Assembly (NCBI GenBank): GCA_944388135.1
Contig: CALXHP010000057.1
Span: 1 to 64,000, forward strand
Reading direction: 5' to 3'
DNA: 64,000 nucleotides
Origin: an uncultured Gemmiger sp.
GTDB lineage: Bacteria > Bacillota > Clostridia > Oscillospirales > Ruminococcaceae
The position numbers were made by a program, and so were the translations under genes. Shown here piece by piece: positions 1 through 9,003 of this stretch; position 1 is the stretch's first letter; each line of letters begins with the position of its first letter. A model generated the notes under the pieces. It did not search any database. It was not told the DNA's origin and saw nothing but the letters and a program-made list of their open reading frames with translations.

Positions 1-29
1 TTCAAGCCATACTGCAACCGGCGGCTTGA
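1..29 (+). pseudogene. 3' tail of another IS256-type transposase copy
   Basis: The first bases read in frame as Q-A-I-L-Q-P-A-A-stop. This closely matches the C-terminus (QAMLRPAA-stop) of the transposase that ends at 962. The window therefore opens in the last codons of a second, related copy of the same element; the rest lies outside. The downstream bases (30-77) match the sequence after the stop at 962, so the two copies share the same IS end. Confidence 0.7.
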
Positions 30-77
30 CTTCTTGTTTTACAGGAACCCTTTTTGCGAACAATACTTGACGCAGGC
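21..77 (+). repeat. Direct repeat: IS end, copy 1
   Basis: Bases 21-77 match 954-1010 with only a few substitutions, at a constant offset of 933. The shared block covers the last transposase codons, the stop and the element end, including TTTACAGGAACCC. Weaker similarity continues upstream to base 1. The likely reading is that this is the right end of one IS copy, joined directly to an internal part of a second copy. Confidence 0.75.
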
Positions 78-962
78 ATCCAAGTGGTGCAGGAGGCCTT
101 TGTACAGGGCGTATCCACTCGTAAGATGGGAAAACTGGCCAAGAGCCTGGGAATTGAAAGCCTGTCCCGCAGTCAGGTCAGTGAGATGACAAAAGGCTTG
201 AACGAGCAGGTAAATGCTTTCCGCAGCCGCTCTCTTTCCCAAAGCAGTTATCCCATTTTGTGGGTGGATGCTCTGTACGAAAAAGTTCGTATGGACGGCA
301 GAATTGTAAGTATGGCGATACTGGTGGCCTGTGGTGTGGATGAGCATGGTCAGCGAGACATTTTGGCGATAGAGCCCATGTTGGAAGAGTCGGAAGAAGT
401 GTATCTTCAGCTGTTTCGAGGATTGCAGGAACGAGGACTTTGTACGCCTCGACTGGTTGTTTCAGATGCACACGCCGGACTTGTTGCCGCTATCCGTAAA
501 GGCTTCCCAGGAGCAAGCTGGCAACGGTGCAAGGTTCATTTCATGCGTAATATTCTGGCGCATATTCCTCACAAGGACAAAGATGCCTTTGCTCAGAATC
601 TCAAGACTATCTGGCTGGCTCCCACCAGAGAACAAGCTCGCAAACTGGCTGAAGAAATCTGCAGGCAGTACAAGCACCGTTTTCCCAAAGCCATTTGCTA
701 CCTGGAAGACGGTTTGGAGGACTCTTTGTCGTTCTATGCTTTTCCACTGTTGGATGCAAGAAAGATTTCTTCTACCAACGTATTGGAATGGCTGAATCGG
801 GAGATCCGTCGCCGTACTGGTGTAGTAGGAATATTTCCCAGTGCAGATGCCTACACCAGACTGGTTACCACATATCTTATGGAATATGCAGAAGATTGGT
901 CTGCCTCCAGGGCATACCTCAGTGAACAATCTGTTCAGGCGATGTTGCGACCAGCAGCTTAA
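54..962 (+). pseudogene. IS256/mutator-family transposase, 5'-truncated
   Basis: The 302-residue reading frame is the central and C-terminal part of a DDE transposase of the IS256 family. Family members usually run to about 400 residues, so roughly the first 100 are missing. Visible catalytic surroundings are LWVDALYEKV (first Asp), VVSDAHAGL (second Asp) and the Glu in TNVLEWLNREIRRR. The motif FVQGVSTRKM lies close to the N-terminus. The apparent start codon sits inside the repeated IS end (21-77), so it is a chance start created where the end of another copy meets the truncated gene. It is probably inactive alone, but could be complemented in trans if an intact copy exists elsewhere. Confidence 0.8.
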
Positions 963-1010
963 CTTCTTATTTTACAGGAACCCTTTTTGCGAACAATACT
1001 TGACGCGGGC
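954..1010 (+). repeat. Direct repeat: IS end, copy 2
   Basis: Second copy of the 57-base block at 21-77. It carries the transposase stop codon and the outer end of the element. Similarity stops at about 1010, which I take as the IS boundary; the sequence beyond belongs to a different transposase remnant. Confidence 0.75.
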
Positions 1011-1399
1011 CCTTATCAGTGGCCAAGAAAATCAAAACAATCTATGCCTAGGAGAGTAAGAAAACTGTCAGGAAAAAGGCCAAAGCCATGGTGGAGGAGT
1101 GGCGCTCCCTGAAACTAAGAGGGCAGCTAAGAAAGTAGAAGATGATATTGAAGAGATGCTGATGTACTCCGATTTTCTCCGCAAGCACTGGAACTGTATC
1201 CTTACCAACAATGTCATCAATAGATGAACCGAGAGATTCGCCGCATTCGCGCGTTGGGCGGTCACCGGGATGAAAATTCAGCACTTATGCTGGCCTGTGT
1301 CTGGCTATGCCATGAGGCCAATAACTTGTTAAGGTAAAAAAGTACATGAACAGAAAGCACTTGGAGGCAGCCTTTGAGGATGCCGCTATTGCTGGATGA
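1011..1399 (+). pseudogene. Decayed IS256-family transposase C-terminus (second subtype)
   Basis: Reading across frames gives fragments typical of another IS256 subgroup: AKKIKTIYA, AKAMVEEWRSLKLR, AAKKVEDDIEEMLMYSDF, NNVINR (an in-frame stop follows), then in a shifted frame ENSALMLACVWLCHEANN, and finally KHLEAAFEDAAIAG before a TGA at 1397-1399. At least one internal stop and several frameshifts show that it is dead. It is unrelated in detail to the transposase at 54-962, so two distinct elements accumulated at this edge of the polysaccharide locus. The segment 1400-1458 is a short spacer with nothing recognised. Confidence 0.7.
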
Positions 1400-1458
1400 C
1401 TTCACTTATCTTCCATACCCCATTTGGGGGACACAAAATTTCTATGCTAAGATATGGG

Positions 1459-2628
1459 TTATATTTTTCCCAATACAATTCTTTTGATTGTTCCCCAAAA
1501 CCTTCTGATTCTATTTTTTCGTGGGAGCAGTTTTTCAAACGATTTCAATGTTTGGATGTCATAGCTCGGTACGCTCCGGCCACATAACTTCATTGCACTG
1601 AGCATTGCTCTCATCCCGGCACGTCTCTCTAACTGATACCTCTGTATAATGGAGAGCTGGTTTTCATCATATTGTTCGAGATATACTCCACCGGAATTAT
1701 GAATTTGTTTTAATAATGCATCGCCCTTTTCTGTTCTTGCAAATATGACATTCCTGCCCAAAGCCTCGGAAAAATCTGGCCGATTGTCTGGGGTAATATA
1801 CCATGCATCACCGCAAGAGATATCCGCAAACTCTCCGATTCCATCCAAGCAGAATCGGCAGGAGTGTCTTACATCTCTTCCAAGAATATGCCCCCACGAC
1901 TCTGCGTAGGTCATTTTTTCTGTTCGTCCGGAGTTATCCTCTGCCATTGTATAACCAGGCCATCCATTGCCTCTGTATTGAATTTTGCGACACATTTCTG
2001 TGTTCATTTTCAAATGTTCCAACAGCCGCTTCTGCGCATCCTCGCTCGGCTGCCCTGCGCAGAAAAACGATAATAGATAGAGGATATTTGACTTTAGCTT
2101 TGGATTATCATTCATGTATAGATGCAAGGCAGAGACATCACACGGCTTTCCCACAAAGGCATACCTTTTATTTGCATCAACAGTCTGCAAAATATTTTTC
2201 AGCGGAGCGGAGACAGAATACCTGGATCCCATGCATGCCAGCACATCTTCCACTGTTACACTTACCACGGTTTCTGTTTCGTACGGGATTTTTCCGCTTG
2301 CTTTGGTATGAATCACAGCATCGACAAGCCCGCTCTCCAGTAAGTAACAGCACACGGCCGTGATAATACCCCCGCTAGACGCCTTTTCCCGGATTACAGG
2401 ATCTTTCGCCCAGCCCAGATAGACACTCTTTTTTCTTCCCCATATATTTCCAGAGGACATTTGTGCAGATGCTTTACCAGCCGCAGGGCAAACTTTCTCA
2501 CAAAAAGAACGGCTACCTTCGGACAAGTCCGGCACTTCATAGCCTTTAGCGTCTTTTATAAAACTAACTTGTAGCACAGAGCCGCAAAGGCCGCATCCTG
2601 TACAATACTCTTTGTATCGATCCTTCAA
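1459..2628 (-). CDS. FrhB-like coenzyme F420 hydrogenase/dehydrogenase beta-subunit family protein
   Basis: This 389-residue protein has an N-terminal iron-sulfur type motif (CTGCGLCGSV, residues 9-18) with a further cysteine near residue 47 (EKVCPAAG). The FrhB-like domain follows, with SSGGIITAVCCYLLE, GSRYSVSA, FVGKPCDVSALHLY and, toward the C-terminus, CRFCLDGIGEFADISCGDAW. Proteins of this family recur in exopolysaccharide loci next to polysaccharide pyruvyl transferases and flippases, and a pyruvyl transferase lies three genes upstream here. The true substrate in these loci is not established; a redox role on a sugar or its pyruvyl substituent is inference. It is the last gene of the leftward operon, 12 bases after the flippase. 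Confidence 0.75.
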   Translation of the reverse strand: MKDRYKEYCTGCGLCGSVLQVSFIKDAKGYEVPDLSEGSRSFCEKVCPAAGKASAQMSSGNIWGRKKSVYLGWAKDPVIREKASSGGIITAVCCYLLESGLVDAVIHTKASGKIPYETETVVSVTVEDVLACMGSRYSVSAPLKNILQTVDANKRYAFVGKPCDVSALHLYMNDNPKLKSNILYLLSFFCAGQPSEDAQKRLLEHLKMNTEMCRKIQYRGNGWPGYTMAEDNSGRTEKMTYAESWGHILGRDVRHSCRFCLDGIGEFADISCGDAWYITPDNRPDFSEALGRNVIFARTEKGDALLKQIHNSGGVYLEQYDENQLSIIQRYQLERRAGMRAMLSAMKLCGRSVPSYDIQTLKSFEKLLPRKNRIRRFWGTIKRIVLGKI

Positions 2629-2640
2629 CTTTATCTTTCC

Positions 2641-4083
2641 TCATTTCAGAATTTGTTTTATCTGACACACTAGCTTTTTTCTAAAAATACAGCCTACTGC
2701 CAAAATCATCAAAATAATTGTATATCGCAGAACAATATGTGTGTATGTAAAAGTAATAAATAAAGAGGTGAGGATCATTGTGACGGAAAGAATCACAATA
2801 TATTTATCGTTATAGACGTTTTTCATTCCGATCCGTCTGGAATACCACCAATGGAAGACAGCCAGAAAAATATAGCACACCAAGGTAGTATATCCTGCCG
2901 CATAATAACCAAATTTCTGAATAAAGATATAATTTAGCAAAATATTCGCTATTGCAACGATTATGGAGCCTACCATGGTGGCTTTTGTTTTTTTGGAGTA
3001 ATACTCTATACGCATATACAAGGCATAAACTGCCGTGAAGAAAACACCAGCTGTCACGGAAGGTATTATATATATTCCCTCAAGATATTCTTCTGAAGCG
3101 AGTACATACATGATTTCTGGCGCAAACAACATGCACAGCAGCGAAATCCCAGCAAAAAATGTAATTATCTGATTTGCTCGTTTTTTGATCGGTTTTGTGT
3201 CCTTCGCATTCAAATGTTCAAAAAGCCACGGAGTCCACGATGCTTCTATTGCTTGCCAGAAGATGGATATGACCGAGGCTGCAGTGTACGAAACACCATA
3301 TATGGCCGTTTCCGAAGGACCAACCATGGAATTGATCATCACCTTGTCACCACTGGCCAAAACGTTTATTGCCAGGAAATGAGGTACCAAAAAAATGTTA
3401 AATGTGAAGGAATACTTCATGTATTCTTTTTTGATTTGAAATTTTGACTTGTAAAAAGTGCGTATAAAAAATACTATCCCGACAATAATCAGTATGGACT
3501 CGCTTGCAATAAGTTTAGCATATCCCTGTTGCTCTGGTTGCACCATGAGTACCGCAATGATACTGAACACCACTTGGGCCACGGAAATCAGCAAAGTGAG
3601 TACGGTGAGCATCTTGTACTTATACTCATAGCGTTGCCTGCATGACCAGTATGAATATGAGGGATAAAATAGCATATAGAACAGCATCAGGAGCATCAGG
3701 GGAGAGGATATTCCCAGTAATGGCGCAAATATTGGAGTGAATAAATAATAAACTCCGAAAATAATAATCGTTGTAAGATTGGCCAGCACCACCACAGACG
3801 CGGTAAAACGGTCCCGATCAGTTCTGAACTCCAACATGCCGTTGTTAAAAACACCTTGCGTCAAATTTAATGTTGCAACAATAAAAATGATGGCTTGCCA
3901 AGATGTGAAATTTGTTATTTCTCCATATTGTTCCGATTTCATAACCCGTGTAAAAATCGGAGTGCTGATCATCGCAAGGCCACGCTGGAAAAACATCGCG
4001 AACGCAAGAGCCAATGAAGATTTTTTGGCATCCGACATTTTGTTCCAGGTCTTAAAAAACTTCATACCACTCATATACACCAT
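2641..4083 (-). CDS. Wzx-like oligosaccharide flippase (MOP/polysaccharide transporter)
   Basis: The 480-residue product is strongly hydrophobic throughout, with about 12-14 predicted membrane spans. It begins with the typical family region SLALAFAMFFQRGLAMISTP and carries repeated polar residues between helices. Length and pattern fit the polysaccharide-type MOP transporters that flip undecaprenyl-linked repeat units across the membrane. Its start overlaps the end of the upstream acetyltransferase gene by 32 bases, suggesting translational coupling. A start at the internal Met of MKFFKTWNKMSDAKK would also be possible. The presence of initiating transferase, polymerase and flippase in one operon indicates a Wzy-dependent pathway. 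Confidence 0.85.
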   Translation of the reverse strand: MVYMSGMKFFKTWNKMSDAKKSSLALAFAMFFQRGLAMISTPIFTRVMKSEQYGEITNFTSWQAIIFIVATLNLTQGVFNNGMLEFRTDRDRFTASVVVLANLTTIIIFGVYYLFTPIFAPLLGISSPLMLLMLFYMLFYPSYSYWSCRQRYEYKYKMLTVLTLLISVAQVVFSIIAVLMVQPEQQGYAKLIASESILIIVGIVFFIRTFYKSKFQIKKEYMKYSFTFNIFLVPHFLAINVLASGDKVMINSMVGPSETAIYGVSYTAASVISIFWQAIEASWTPWLFEHLNAKDTKPIKKRANQIITFFAGISLLCMLFAPEIMYVLASEEYLEGIYIIPSVTAGVFFTAVYALYMRIEYYSKKTKATMVGSIIVAIANILLNYIFIQKFGYYAAGYTTLVCYIFLAVFHWWYSRRIGMKNVYNDKYIVILSVTMILTSLFITFTYTHIVLRYTIILMILAVGCIFRKKLVCQIKQILK

Positions 4084-4717
4084 TCTTTACCTTATCAAAA
4101 CGCTGGCTATGAAGGAAAAGCCCTGTAGTATTGTAATGCTTCATCCGACCGCATTTCCCACCATTTGCTATTATTGAGATTGTACCCTGGTCAAAACGAT
4201 AGCGGATTATCTTTGCAGGGTTTCCCGCCACAACAGCGTAATCCGGTACATCTTTGGTCACGATACTGCCGGCTCCAATTACGGCCCCGTTGCCAATTTT
4301 CCTGCACCCAGCCAGTATTATTGTACCGTATCCAATCCAGACATCATTTCCAATGTTGAGGCAGTTTCGTTCTACATCACTCACATCCAAGCTAAAGGAC
4401 CTATTGTAGAAGTATGCTGAGGAAGACAGTGCATACAAAGGATGGTTCGCGCCAAAGTAATGTACATCTCCTGCTATTGAGCAGTACCTTCCTATAGTTA
4501 CTTTTCCCCCGGTATTAAAATCCGGGCGGAAGCATCCCCCGTAGGTGAACAATCCTATTTCCACATTCTTTCGGGTCTTGAAATACTCTCTCAGCAGTAA
4601 GGACTCACCTTGTTGCTCCGTCTTGAACAAGTATCCCATATACATTTTCTGTATTAGACTTGGAGTATAGTTCCATATAAAATTACTGAATACTCTCTTT
4701 AACATGTCAGCTCTCAC
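4052..4717 (-). CDS. CatB-type hexapeptide-repeat O-acetyltransferase
   Basis: A 221-residue left-handed beta-helix acyltransferase. Hexapeptide repeats are visible as GGKVTIGRYCSIAGDVHYFGAN, then IGNDVWIGYGTIILAGCRKIGNGAVIGAGSIV and VPDYAVVAGNPAKIIRYRF, the classic C-terminal end of CatB/NodL-like acetyltransferases. The His in FGANHP (around residue 90) is the likely catalytic His. It probably transfers acetyl from acetyl-CoA to a sugar of the repeat unit. The tail after RYRF (about 45 residues) is unusual and overlaps the flippase start. Confidence 0.85.
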   Translation of the reverse strand: MRADMLKRVFSNFIWNYTPSLIQKMYMGYLFKTEQQGESLLLREYFKTRKNVEIGLFTYGGCFRPDFNTGGKVTIGRYCSIAGDVHYFGANHPLYALSSSAYFYNRSFSLDVSDVERNCLNIGNDVWIGYGTIILAGCRKIGNGAVIGAGSIVTKDVPDYAVVAGNPAKIIRYRFDQGTISIIANGGKCGRMKHYNTTGLFLHSQRFDKVKNGVYEWYEVF

Positions 4718-5156
4718 TTCAGTATCGTATCCTTCCGGGAAAACATATAAATTTCATACTCTGCAGATTATTGTAAATACTCCTCTTTCGACAATAATAC
4801 CGCGGACTTTTTGCTTCGATATCCTAAATCCTAAATAGGAAAACTATTATCTCCGATCCCGACGCCTTTTTATATTTTATTTGTTCTTGAAGAATAAGTG
4901 GCTATTTCAACAATCAGTATTTTCGGGTAAATGCTTTTATCGGCAAGGTTACTCTTCTATAAGGCCACACATTGTCAATGCTTTATAGAACCTGACTCCT
5001 TTTTCGATTGCATACGACGAAGCTGCAGTTAGAATATAATATTATCTTCCTAAACATTTTCTGTTTTTCGTGCTTCGTTTTATCTGTTTTTGATAGAATA
5101 ACAAGATGGCCATGACGAATGCCTTATATTTGCTTCCCTTTTCACTTCTAATATAA
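4718..5156. other. AT-rich gene-free stretch, possible decayed coding
   Basis: About 440 bases inside the operon without a convincing gene, markedly AT-rich. On the minus strand one short open stretch reads ASSYAIEKGVRFYKALTM and ends in CGLIEE-stop (near 4950-5020). It looks coding-like but matches nothing I recognise. It may be the tail of a deleted gene. No terminator was seen. Confidence 0.3.
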
Positions 5157-6293
5157 CTATTCCATGAGGATTTTTTCTACCCTTTTTTTAAATTGTTCAA
5201 TTTGCTTGACACAGTATTCCAATGCGCTTTTTTGTGTTGATTTAAGTGTCTCTAGATTTTCCATGTATGCAATGGTCTGTTTGATGGAGCTCTCTGTGTC
5301 ACTCTCTATACCATGGATAACATATGGATAATTCATAGAGTCATATAGCCCTTCAAATTTCTTGCTATAGGAAAATGGAATTGTACACACTCCACTAGAA
5401 AAGGCACCGATAGTTGCATGCATTCTGGCACCAATAAAAATATCCATGCTTGAAATATAGCTTTTGGCTTCGATGGGTGAAGTAAATTTTGGTGCCAACA
5501 TTACTTCACGATACATTTGTTTTATATCACAGGCAGCTGTATAATCGTTTTCAATATTATTTACATTTTTTGTGATCACGTGTGGGATTATATGCACTTC
5601 ATATCCGTTTTCCAAACAATACTCTATGATTTTTATGCAGTAACTCTTATAATCTGTTCTTAATGAAAATTGATTGTTTCCATTATAACCTCCTCTCCAC
5701 AACAGTCCAGAGACATTGATTCCGACCTTGCGTTTGTGCACATTCCCATCCGACCGGCTATCGTACGGAAGAGCAAAGGCAACATCAGTAAAGAAATCAA
5801 CGGTTTCTTTTCTGTATTTTGAGGCAAGTTGTGCCGACAGTCTATCTCGTGCGCATATATAGTCGGCGTTCCGAATGATATAACCTGCAATCACTTTAGA
5901 AATCGCGGAGTTATAAGGCCCATATGTTTGCGGACCCAATACGAATTTTGCACTCGTATGAATACAGATTATCTTTGCGATAGAAAATTTCAAGAATCTC
6001 TTTATGCCATAAATGTCAGAAAAACTATCCCCTTCCGTGAAATCAAAAATCACGTCACATTTTTGTGCATATTGTCTCAACCGAAAAGAAGACTTGGCAC
6101 TTGCAGAGAGCACACAAATTGGAATCTTTGATGTGATTTCATCCTTTAATAGCACGGCATTAGGGCTAAAAAGATACACGATATTTATGTTCTCTCTATA
6201 ATGAGAGAGGATTTCAGCAAACGAATATGCAAGGGCACAGCACCCCATATTTCCGCTATCAAATGTCAGACCAAATAATCCTATTGTTTTCAT
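5157..6293 (-). CDS. Polysaccharide pyruvyl transferase family protein
   Basis: The 378-residue product has the GT-B-like pyruvyl transferase architecture. The N-terminus MKTIGLFGLTFDSGNMGCCA is the usual FxxxNxG glycine region, there is a central KFVLGPQTYGPY segment, and the C-terminal half contains DIFIGARMHATIGAFSSGV, matching the family GxRxHa signature. It would add a pyruvate ketal from PEP to a sugar. The frame stays open up to 6479, but the start at 6293 is preferred because GAGAGG lies 9 bases upstream and the family fold begins there; the extra 62 residues look non-homologous. It pairs with the FrhB-like gene in this operon. Confidence 0.82.
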   Translation of the reverse strand: MKTIGLFGLTFDSGNMGCCALAYSFAEILSHYRENINIVYLFSPNAVLLKDEITSKIPICVLSASAKSSFRLRQYAQKCDVIFDFTEGDSFSDIYGIKRFLKFSIAKIICIHTSAKFVLGPQTYGPYNSAISKVIAGYIIRNADYICARDRLSAQLASKYRKETVDFFTDVAFALPYDSRSDGNVHKRKVGINVSGLLWRGGYNGNNQFSLRTDYKSYCIKIIEYCLENGYEVHIIPHVITKNVNNIENDYTAACDIKQMYREVMLAPKFTSPIEAKSYISSMDIFIGARMHATIGAFSSGVCTIPFSYSKKFEGLYDSMNYPYVIHGIESDTESSIKQTIAYMENLETLKSTQKSALEYCVKQIEQFKKRVEKILME

Positions 6294-6688
6294 GAATTGT
6301 TTCCTCTCGATTTCATTCTCTTTTGAATAAGTCGGAAAATGGAAAGGGAAAATACACATTTTATCTCGCCAAATATATTCAGTCGAATAAGTAATTTCAG
6401 GAAATGGGTAGAGGTAATAAATATTACTGGTGGCCATTGTCATCATACTGCCGCGTATAACGGCAAGAATTCCCCTCAACAGGTTCGCCCTTTCCGTGGT
6501 GCTAAGTGCTTAAAAAAACAACGGTTGAATAGGATGTACCTTCTGGCAGAGCATAAAATATAAGGACGAACAGGATTTCCGGCGTTGTATCAATCCAAGC
6601 GACTCGCATGGATTCCATGGTGGCTCTCACTTTTATACAAATGATAGACAATATGCCTACAGAATTTGGCTTTGTCATTTTTACAGAA
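6294..6688. other. Gene-free spacer between pyruvyl transferase and polymerase
   Basis: About 395 bases. The frame of the downstream gene stays open to 6479, and another minus-strand frame is open at 6502-6735. Neither has a ribosome binding site or recognisable domain, and they overlap each other or the polymerase. Most likely remnants of a deleted gene. Confidence 0.3.
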
Positions 6689-8122
6689 TCAATTTGTAAT
6701 ATAATGATCGTATGCCGTGTATCCCATGATCCCAAAAGTCATCCAAAATTCCGGGACCAGCATACTGCCGGCTAAAGACTGAAGAACGAGGTAATACATA
6801 ACTGCCAACAGCGCCCGTTCACTCCAGATTTGGCGCATACTGCCGTTTGGCGTTTTTAATATTGTTTTAAGTCCGGCGCCAAATGTCTTCCAAAGAATTC
6901 TCAAATATAAAATTAGGCCTATCACGCCGAAGGAAACGCCAATGCTGATCAAATCACAGCCGCCGACTTCTGCATCCGTTAAGCCTCCGACAGAAGATAA
7001 GTCGGCCGTCGCTCTAGCATAGCCGACGCCCATCAGAGTGTTTTTTAGAGACGAAAACCAAATTGTAAACCCTTGTTTCATAGATTCAAGTCGGTATCCG
7101 GCAGAACCGTCTTGTGAGGCTTCTTCTGCGCCCAGAAACATATGCTGCAGCTTATATAGAGAGTAGTCTCCTAGTTGAATAACGTTGAATTGGATTAAGA
7201 GAATAGTAACAACAAGCAAAAATGCCAAAAAAAGCAGAGTCTTAATAAAATTGAAACCTTTGTTTCTATATGTATACCAGCATATTGCAAAGCCTGTTGT
7301 TATTGCCAGGGAGTAAAGGACGGTTCTGGTCAAGGATATTATGAGAAAAAGCAACAGAAACGCAAGTAGATACTTGTATTTCTTTTTGTGGGGATTTTCG
7401 GTATTGATCAAAGGCGGAATGCAGAATAGGATACCCCACCCCAGCAGTTTTCCCAATGCGTTCCCTTCGTAACGAAGACTTGGAATTTGCCCGGCAGACA
7501 ACTGTCCGGCCGCAACCACTGGGTTTAATCCAAGGCCGATGCCGGCTACTCTATAGATTCCCAGCTGTACAATGCCGAAACCAAACATCACGAACAGAAT
7601 TACGGTAAACAATTTGTCCAGCTTGGAAAGATCGATTAGACCCGAAATGAGAAGCAAATAGATGGCAAACCCAGATAGCATTTGCAGAATGGTGGATATA
7701 AAAGAAACCAACGAAGAAACCGGCTCGTCACAGAGCAGACTGAGCAATACACCGACAGCCACCCAGACTACCATGGCGCGCATAATGGGGGACTTGAAGA
7801 TATCTATCCAATAATTTGACAAAAAAATGATGATTGTGATCGAAAAGAAAAAGTATATGCGAAATGTTCCTCCCAGAATTTGAAAGGACACCTGATCCAT
7901 CAAGAAGTACATCACCAGCATGACAGTGATGGCACGTACGAAGGATTTACAAACAAACGGGAAGGCGGCCAGCATGGCAAATGCGAGAACAAACAGATTC
8001 CTGCTGCCCATGAGTATGCCTCCCATCGACAGTAGGATTGCCACAAAAACATATAAAACTGCAAATTGTTTTGTACGCGTATTTGTCATCAAGTCTGTTT
8101 CACCTACTATGCGCGGCTGCAA
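6689..8122 (-). CDS. Wzy-like O-antigen/exopolysaccharide polymerase
   Basis: A 477-residue integral membrane protein with roughly 12 hydrophobic segments and a larger polar loop in the second half (about residues 310-370, including YRLESMKQGFTIWFSS). This is the usual layout of O-antigen ligase/Wzy polymerases (Wzy_C-like). Primary sequence in this family is poorly conserved, so assignment rests on topology, size and context beside flippase, glycosyltransferases and chain-length kinase genes. It would join repeat units at the outer face of the membrane. The first Met (MQPRIVGETDLMTNTRTKQF) may be preceded in use by the internal Met at residue 12. Confidence 0.75.
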   Translation of the reverse strand: MQPRIVGETDLMTNTRTKQFAVLYVFVAILLSMGGILMGSRNLFVLAFAMLAAFPFVCKSFVRAITVMLVMYFLMDQVSFQILGGTFRIYFFFSITIIIFLSNYWIDIFKSPIMRAMVVWVAVGVLLSLLCDEPVSSLVSFISTILQMLSGFAIYLLLISGLIDLSKLDKLFTVILFVMFGFGIVQLGIYRVAGIGLGLNPVVAAGQLSAGQIPSLRYEGNALGKLLGWGILFCIPPLINTENPHKKKYKYLLAFLLLFLIISLTRTVLYSLAITTGFAICWYTYRNKGFNFIKTLLFLAFLLVVTILLIQFNVIQLGDYSLYKLQHMFLGAEEASQDGSAGYRLESMKQGFTIWFSSLKNTLMGVGYARATADLSSVGGLTDAEVGGCDLISIGVSFGVIGLILYLRILWKTFGAGLKTILKTPNGSMRQIWSERALLAVMYYLVLQSLAGSMLVPEFWMTFGIMGYTAYDHYITN

Positions 8123-8169
8123 AATTTTTTATGACGCCGGTATTAAAATGATAATCTTTCAAGCTACTG

Positions 8170-9003
8170 CTATTTCCATAACTGTCTTTGAATTTTCTTT
8201 GATAGCAGCAGTAGCTTTAATGCAAGATTGGAATACCCACTGTAATGCTTCAAGTAATACTCTCGGCTGTCAAAAAGAAATTGCATTCGATTCCTTGCAT
8301 TTCCTTTTTGGGATACAAAATGTTGATGATATGCAGTGACAGTGTTGATGTAAACTTCTTTATACCCATGCATGACAACCTGTTTAGCCAAAATGGGTTC
8401 TTCACAATACATGAAAACATGTTCGTCAAGAAAACCAATTTCTTCCAGAAACGATGCCTTTATCAAAAAGCAGCATCCAGACAGGCGATCGCAATAGCCT
8501 TGTGCATCGTTTGTCAAATATCCCTTGGCCCCAAATAATTTACTCTTAAGGATATAGCTAAACCAGATAAGCTCTTCCCAATATTTTAGTTCTCTTTGCG
8601 GATTCTGCCTTTCTCCCGATGGGAGGAGCACATTGCTTCCTGCAACAACTGCCAATGGATATTCCGCAATTCCGTTCATCATCGTGGCAAGCCAATTTGG
8701 ATCGCGAAGCTCAACATCTGGATTTATAACCAGACACCACTGGGCGCCTTCTGCTACAGCCGCTTTTAAACCTGCATTATTTCCGGCGGAAAAACCCTGG
8801 TTGCTCTTTTGGAAAATAACCTTTATAGCACTGTTTTTTTCGGCATATTCTTCAAGGGCTTTCTTTTCTTTATCTGTCGAGTGATTGTCAACCAAATAAA
8901 TTGCCAGGTTACCCCACGTCTGTTTCTTCAAAAAATCAATGCATTTGAAACAATCTTCGCTGGAATTATAATTCAAAATGATAGCGGCGACTTTTATGTT
9001 CAT
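8170..9003 (-). CDS. Glycosyltransferase family 2
   Basis: A 277-residue GT-A enzyme. The N-terminus VAAIILNYNSSEDCFKCIDF is the GT2 nucleotide-binding start; LVDNHSTD and SNQGFSAGNNAGLKAA follow. The DxD-like motif is in VINPDVELRDPNW, and GCCFLIKASFLEEIGFLDE with MYCEEPILAKQV gives the acceptor/base region. It resembles rhamnosyltransferase-type GT2s (WbbL-like) in the NYNS...NPDV pattern, but the sugar cannot be told from sequence. Its start overlaps the end of the next upstream gene by 4 bases. Confidence 0.85.
   Translation of the reverse strand: MNIKVAAIILNYNSSEDCFKCIDFLKKQTWGNLAIYLVDNHSTDKEKKALEEYAEKNSAIKVIFQKSNQGFSAGNNAGLKAAVAEGAQWCLVINPDVELRDPNWLATMMNGIAEYPLAVVAGSNVLLPSGERQNPQRELKYWEELIWFSYILKSKLFGAKGYLTNDAQGYCDRLSGCCFLIKASFLEEIGFLDEHVFMYCEEPILAKQVVMHGYKEVYINTVTAYHQHFVSQKGNARNRMQFLFDSREYYLKHYSGYSNLALKLLLLSKKIQRQLWK

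Noticed and set aside
6294..6479. N-terminal extension of the pyruvyl transferase
   Set aside because: It lacks a ribosome site at 6479 and family similarity. The Met at 6293 has GAGAGG at good spacing and starts the expected fold.
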